From positions 6,386,001-6,450,000 of the forward strand of contig NZ_CP107853.1 in assembly GCF_036013525.1 (NCBI RefSeq): 64,000 bases of DNA, written 5' to 3'. The DNA comes from Nonomuraea sp. NBC_00507 (GTDB taxonomy: Bacteria; Actinomycetota; Actinomycetes; Streptosporangiales; Streptosporangiaceae). Position 1 is the stretch's first letter; each line of letters begins with the position of its first letter. Shown one piece after another: positions 60,821 through 64,000 of the stretch. The translations under genes were made by a program, and so were the position numbers. Below the pieces are notes generated by a model. It ran no database searches. It was not told where the DNA came from and saw only the letters and a list, made by a program, of their open reading frames with translations.

Positions 60821-61345
60821 TCACCCGAAGTCAAGGAAGACCGTCTCCTTCTCGCCCTGCAAATGGATGTCGAACCGGTAGACGCCCTCGCGCTCCCGCA
60901 CCGCGACCAGCGTCTCCCGCCGGTGCGGCGGCAGCTCGTCGAGGAAGGCGTCCTGGCCGAAGTAGATGCGCGTGTACAGGTGGTGGAGCAGGCCGCGGGC
61001 GAACACGCACACGCTGATGTAGCCGTTGCCGGGCGGCAGCGTGTGCAGCGCGTACCGGCCATCGGCGTCGGTCGGCACCCGCCCGAACCCGGTGAAGTCC
61101 AGCCCGTGCCGCCCGAGGACGGCCCCGGTCACCGGGTCGCGCCGCAGCGTCCCGGGAGCGCCGCTCAGGTCGCCCGACGGGTCGGCCTGCCAGAACTCCA
61201 GCAGCGCGTCCGGCACCGGCTCGCCGGCCCCGTCGTACACGTACCCCTGGACGGTGATCCCCCCGGCGGCCACGTCGCCGCCGCCGGGGAACGGCAGCGC
61301 GTAGCCGTAGAACGGGCCCACGGTCTGCGAAGGCGTGGGGTTCAT
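60821..61345 (-). CDS. pcaG: Protocatechuate 3,4-dioxygenase alpha subunit
   Basis: The 174-residue subunit has the intradiol fold (TPSQTVGPFYGYAL, LLEFWQADPSGD, GFGRVPTDADGRYALHTLPPG). It lacks the full iron-ligand set, as is normal for the alpha chain. ATG 61345 overlaps the pcaH stop by ATGA and has GGAGGAGGG upstream. Together with PcaH it opens protocatechuate to 3-carboxymuconate. Confidence 0.94.
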   Translation of the reverse strand: MNPTPSQTVGPFYGYALPFPGGGDVAAGGITVQGYVYDGAGEPVPDALLEFWQADPSGDLSGAPGTLRRDPVTGAVLGRHGLDFTGFGRVPTDADGRYALHTLPPGNGYISVCVFARGLLHHLYTRIYFGQDAFLDELPPHRRETLVAVREREGVYRFDIHLQGEKETVFLDFG

Positions 61346-62094
61346 CGGCCCTCCTCCATCCAGGTCGCCGCCGGGCCGTCCAGCACGATGTCCCACCGGT
61401 AGCCCAGGGACCACTCGGGCACGGACAAGTCATGCTCGTAGGCGGCGACGAGCCGCTGCCTGGCCCGCTCGTCCGTCACCGACTGCAGCACCGGGTCGTA
61501 GGCGAACAGCGGATCGTTCGGGAAGTACATCTGCGTGACCAGCCGCTGCGTGAAGGCCGCGCCGAACACCGAGAAATGGATGTGCGCGGGACGCCAGGCG
61601 TTGACGTGGTTACGCCACGGGTACGCGCCCGGCTTGATCGTCGTGAACGCGTAGCGGCCCTCGTCGTCGGTCAGGCACCGGCCCACCCCGGTGAAGTTGG
61701 GGTCCAGCGGCGCGGGGTGGTCGTCGCGCTGGTGCAGGTACCGGCCGGAGGCGTTGGCCTGCCAGACCTCCACCAGCTGGCCGCGTACCGGCCGTCCCGA
61801 GCGGTCGAGCACCCGCCCCTGCACGGTGATCCGCTCGCCGAGCGGCTCGCCGAGGTGCTGCTTGGTCAGGTCCGCGTCGAGCGCGGTGACGTCGGTGACG
61901 CCGAAGACGGGACCGCTCAGCTCGGCCGCCTCCGGGTCCTGCACCGCGATCAGCGGCTGCTTGGGATGGCGCAGCACGCTGCTGCGGTAGGGGGCGAAGT
62001 CCCGCGGCGGATGGTTCGCCTCCTGGCCGTCGGCGGCCTTGTGCAGCTCGGCGATCTCCTGATCGATGTCCGCCTGGGTGAGGGGTGGAGTCAT
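61342..62094 (-). CDS. pcaH: Protocatechuate 3,4-dioxygenase beta subunit
   Basis: The 250-residue catalytic chain shows the Fe(III) ligands: Tyr in NASGRYLHQ, Tyr in GAYPWRNHVNAW and two His in RPAHIHFSV. The N-terminal PcaH segment (about 30-75, with YRSSVLRHPKQPL) is also typical. ATG 62094 follows GAAAGGTAGG, 5 bases after pcaF. Confidence 0.95.
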   Translation of the reverse strand: MTPPLTQADIDQEIAELHKAADGQEANHPPRDFAPYRSSVLRHPKQPLIAVQDPEAAELSGPVFGVTDVTALDADLTKQHLGEPLGERITVQGRVLDRSGRPVRGQLVEVWQANASGRYLHQRDDHPAPLDPNFTGVGRCLTDDEGRYAFTTIKPGAYPWRNHVNAWRPAHIHFSVFGAAFTQRLVTQMYFPNDPLFAYDPVLQSVTDERARQRLVAAYEHDLSVPEWSLGYRWDIVLDGPAATWMEEGR

Positions 62095-62099
62095 TGCGC

Positions 62100-63245
62100 C
62101 TACCTTTCGAGCACGACGGCCAGGCCCTGGCCGACGCCGATGCAGAGAGTAGCCAGGCCGGTGCCGGAGCCGGCCGCCGCCAGGCGGTGCGCCACGGTGC
62201 CGGTGACGCGGGCGCCGGAGGCGCCGAGGGGGTGGCCGAGCGCGATCGCGCCGCCGTTCGGGTTGACGAGGGCGGGGTCGAGATCGGGCAGCTCGGCCAG
62301 GCAGCCGAGCACCTGGGCGGCGAAGGCCTCGTTCAGCTCGACCGTGTCCAGGTCGCCGAAGGTCTTGCCCGCCTTGGCCAGGGCCTTCTGCGCGGCTTCG
62401 ACCGGCCCGAGCCCGAAGTAGCGGGGCTCGAGCGCGCTGGCCGCGCCCGCGGTGATCCGCGCCAGGGGCTCGCGGCCGCGCAGCCCGGCCTCGTCGGTAA
62501 GCAGCAACGCCGCCGCGCCGTCGTTGAGCGGGGAGGAATTGCCCGCGGTGACCGTGCCGTCCTTGCGGAAGACCGGCTTGAGCCGGGCGAGCTTGTCCAG
62601 CGAGGTGTCCTCCCGAATGCCCTCGTCCCTGGTCACGTCGCCGATCGGGACGATCTCGCGCTCGAAGGACGACTTGGCCGCCTTCTGGTGGCTGGCCAGC
62701 GCGTACGCGTCCTGCTCCGCCCGTGAGATGCCGTGCTTGTCGGCGATCAGCTCGGCGCCCTCGCCGAGTGGCACGGTGTGCTCGGCCGGCATCTTCGGGT
62801 TGACCAGCCGCCAGCCGAGCGTGGTGGACACCAGCTCCTGCCCGCCCGCCGGGAAGGCCCGGTCCGGCTTGGGCAGCACCCAAGGGGCGCGGGTCATGGA
62901 CTCCACACCGCCGGCGATCACCGTGGACGCGTCGCCGAGCGCGATCATCCGGTACGCCTGGATCACGGCCTCCATGCCGGACCCGCACAGGCGGTTCACG
63001 GTCGCGCCGGGGGTGGTCACCGGCAGGCCCGCCAGCAGTGCGGCCATGCGGGCGACGTTGCGGTTCTCCTCGCCCGCGCCGTTGGCGTTGCCGAAGATCA
63101 CCTCGTCGGGGGCCGCCACGTCGTTGCGCTCGGCGATCGCCGCGACCACGTGCGCGGCCAGGTCGTCGGGGCGGATGCCGGCCAGCGCCCCGCCGTGCCG
63201 TCCGAAGGGCGTGCGGACGGCGTCCACGATGTAAACGGTGTTCAT
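62100..63245 (-). CDS. pcaF: 3-oxoadipyl-CoA thiolase
   Basis: The 381-residue thiolase has the nucleophile Cys in [10 protein letters not shown] (Cys87), [24 protein letters not shown] (His) and the second Cys in LCIGVGQG. It cleaves 3-oxoadipyl-CoA to succinyl-CoA and acetyl-CoA. It is slightly shorter than the usual 400 residues. ATG 63245 overlaps the pcaJ stop (ATGA-type). Confidence 0.94.
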   Translation of the reverse strand: MNTVYIVDAVRTPFGRHGGALAGIRPDDLAAHVVAAIAERNDVAAPDEVIFGNANGAGEENRNVARMAALLAGLPVTTPGATVNRLCGSGMEAVIQAYRMIALGDASTVIAGGVESMTRAPWVLPKPDRAFPAGGQELVSTTLGWRLVNPKMPAEHTVPLGEGAELIADKHGISRAEQDAYALASHQKAAKSSFEREIVPIGDVTRDEGIREDTSLDKLARLKPVFRKDGTVTAGNSSPLNDGAAALLLTDEAGLRGREPLARITAGAASALEPRYFGLGPVEAAQKALAKAGKTFGDLDTVELNEAFAAQVLGCLAELPDLDPALVNPNGGAIALGHPLGASGARVTGTVAHRLAAAGSGTGLATLCIGVGQGLAVVLER

Positions 63246-63871
63246 GCCAGCACCTCGGCTTCCGTACGGTCCCGCAGCTCTTCCACGCTCACTCCCGGTG
63301 CGCATTCCACCAGCCGCAACCCGTCAGGCGTGACGTCGAGCACGCCGAGGTCGCTGATGATCCGGTGGACGCACGCCTTGCCGGTGAGCGGCAGCGAGCA
63401 CTCCTTGACGATCTTCGGTGAGCCGTCCTTGGCGGTGTGGTCCATGATCACGATGACCTTGCGCGCGCCGTGGACCAGGTCCATCGCCCCGCCCATACCC
63501 TTGACCAGCTTCCCGGGAACCACCCAGTTGGCCAGGTCGCCGCCGGCCGAGACCTGCATCGCCCCCAGCACCGCCACGTCGATGTGCCCGCCGCGGATCA
63601 TGCCGAACGACAGCGACGAGTCGAAGAACGCCGCCCCGTCCCGCACGGTCACCGTCTCCTTGCCCGCGTTGATCAGGTCGGGGTCGACCTCGTCCTCGGC
63701 CGGGTAGGGGCCGACGCCGAGGATGCCGTTCTCCGAGTGCAGGATCACGTCCACGTCGGCCGGCAGGAAGGACGGGATGCGGGTGGGCAGGCCGATGCCC
63801 AGGTTGACGTAGTCGCCGTCGCGCAGCTCGGCCGCGGCGCGGGCCACCATCTCGTCACGCGTCCAGCTCAT
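63242..63871 (-). CDS. pcaJ: 3-oxoadipate CoA-transferase subunit B
   Basis: The 209-residue beta subunit has the catalytic Glu in [11 protein letters not shown] (Glu47) and the CoA-binding [14 protein letters not shown] and [19 protein letters not shown]. It transfers CoA from succinyl-CoA to 3-oxoadipate together with subunit A. ATG 63871 overlaps the pcaI stop. Confidence 0.94.
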   Translation of the reverse strand: MSWTRDEMVARAAAELRDGDYVNLGIGLPTRIPSFLPADVDVILHSENGILGVGPYPAEDEVDPDLINAGKETVTVRDGAAFFDSSLSFGMIRGGHIDVAVLGAMQVSAGGDLANWVVPGKLVKGMGGAMDLVHGARKVIVIMDHTAKDGSPKIVKECSLPLTGKACVHRIISDLGVLDVTPDGLRLVECAPGVSVEELRDRTEAEVLA

Positions 63872-64000
63872 GAGCGCAGCGTCCCTCGTGTCGAAGATGC
63901 GGAAATTGTGCGCCGCTCGATGCCCTTGTCGGCGGCCTGCTCGGGGGTGAGCGGGAGCACCCGCTGGACGAAGACGCCCGGCAGGTGCACCTCGTCAGGG
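63868..64000 (-). CDS. pcaI: 3-oxoadipate CoA-transferase subunit A, C-terminal end
   Basis: Only the last 43 codons are in the window. The frame reads [20 protein letters not shown] and continues to a TGA at 63870-63868. The [10 protein letters not shown] ending is typical of CoA-transferase alpha subunits. The stop overlaps the pcaJ start by ATGA, so the operon begins to the right of the window. Confidence 0.88.
   Translation of the reverse strand, partial: PDEVHLPGVFVQRVLPLTPEQAADKGIERRTISASSTRGTLRS

Overview
The window is high-GC, densely coded actinomycete DNA. I infer a soil filamentous actinomycete of the Streptosporangiaceae type (Nonomuraea-like). The basis is the mycothiol-dependent isomerase, two paralogous DUF574 methyltransferases, many Tat-exported enzymes, sugar ABC importers with no dedicated ATPase, GTG starts and several leaderless promoters. 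The genus is inference, not proof. I see no tRNA, rRNA or CRISPR array.

Layout. 1-2.1 kb: the end of a gentisate-type gene pair (FAH hydrolase, maleylpyruvate isomerase) and a lipoprotein intradiol dioxygenase. 2.2-7.4 kb: a DUF574 methyltransferase with a disturbed C-terminus, an MHS-family transporter, and IclR, XRE-cupin and LacI regulators. 7.5-10.6 kb: a sugar ABC importer. 10.6-13.9 kb: a secreted relative of the MIO ammonia-lyases that lacks the cofactor-forming tripeptide, and an orphan histidine kinase. 14.0-17.0 kb: a TauE-type exporter and a membrane-anchored multicopper oxidase with a small membrane partner. 17.2-24.3 kb: a GT39-like membrane protein, an ECF sigma factor fused to an anti-sigma-like zinc motif and membrane segments, a second DUF574 methyltransferase, an arginine/ornithine-type antiporter and arginine deiminase. 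24.2-26.6 kb: CopD-CtaG fusion and a small membrane protein behind two tandem operators.

26.6-43.6 kb is a glycan-use locus. The leftward operon has an intracellular GH29 fucosidase, sugar-binding lipoprotein, two permeases, a cupin and an L-fucose-dehydrogenase-like aldo-keto reductase. The rightward operon has GH97, a secreted lyase-like protein and a Tat-exported beta-helix protein. A leftward ROK regulator-GH36 pair and a large secreted GH29-like modular enzyme follow. A 33-bp element is repeated almost perfectly in the fucosidase/GH97 divergent promoter and in front of the ROK gene, so ROK is the likely local repressor. The genes together suggest breakdown of fucosylated, galactose-containing plant or microbial glycans, uptake of the fragments and intracellular trimming, followed by oxidation of fucose.

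43.4-44.6 kb is a gene-poor stretch with a decayed TnpB-type transposase. 44.6-48.3 kb: a secreted PQQ-type sugar dehydrogenase with two CBMs and two FN3 domains, and a Tat-exported lyase-like protein carrying the same CBM. 48.3-58.2 kb: VOC, MarR, PEP-mutase/ICL-family, a BBE-type flavoenzyme, a Tat-exported KstD-like flavoprotein, a ChrB-like protein with an MFS exporter, a small secreted protein and a GAF/PP2C phosphatase. 58.3-64 kb: the protocatechuate branch of the beta-ketoadipate pathway, pcaI-J-F-H-G-B-L, in one leftward operon; pcaB carries a perfect four-unit coding tandem repeat.
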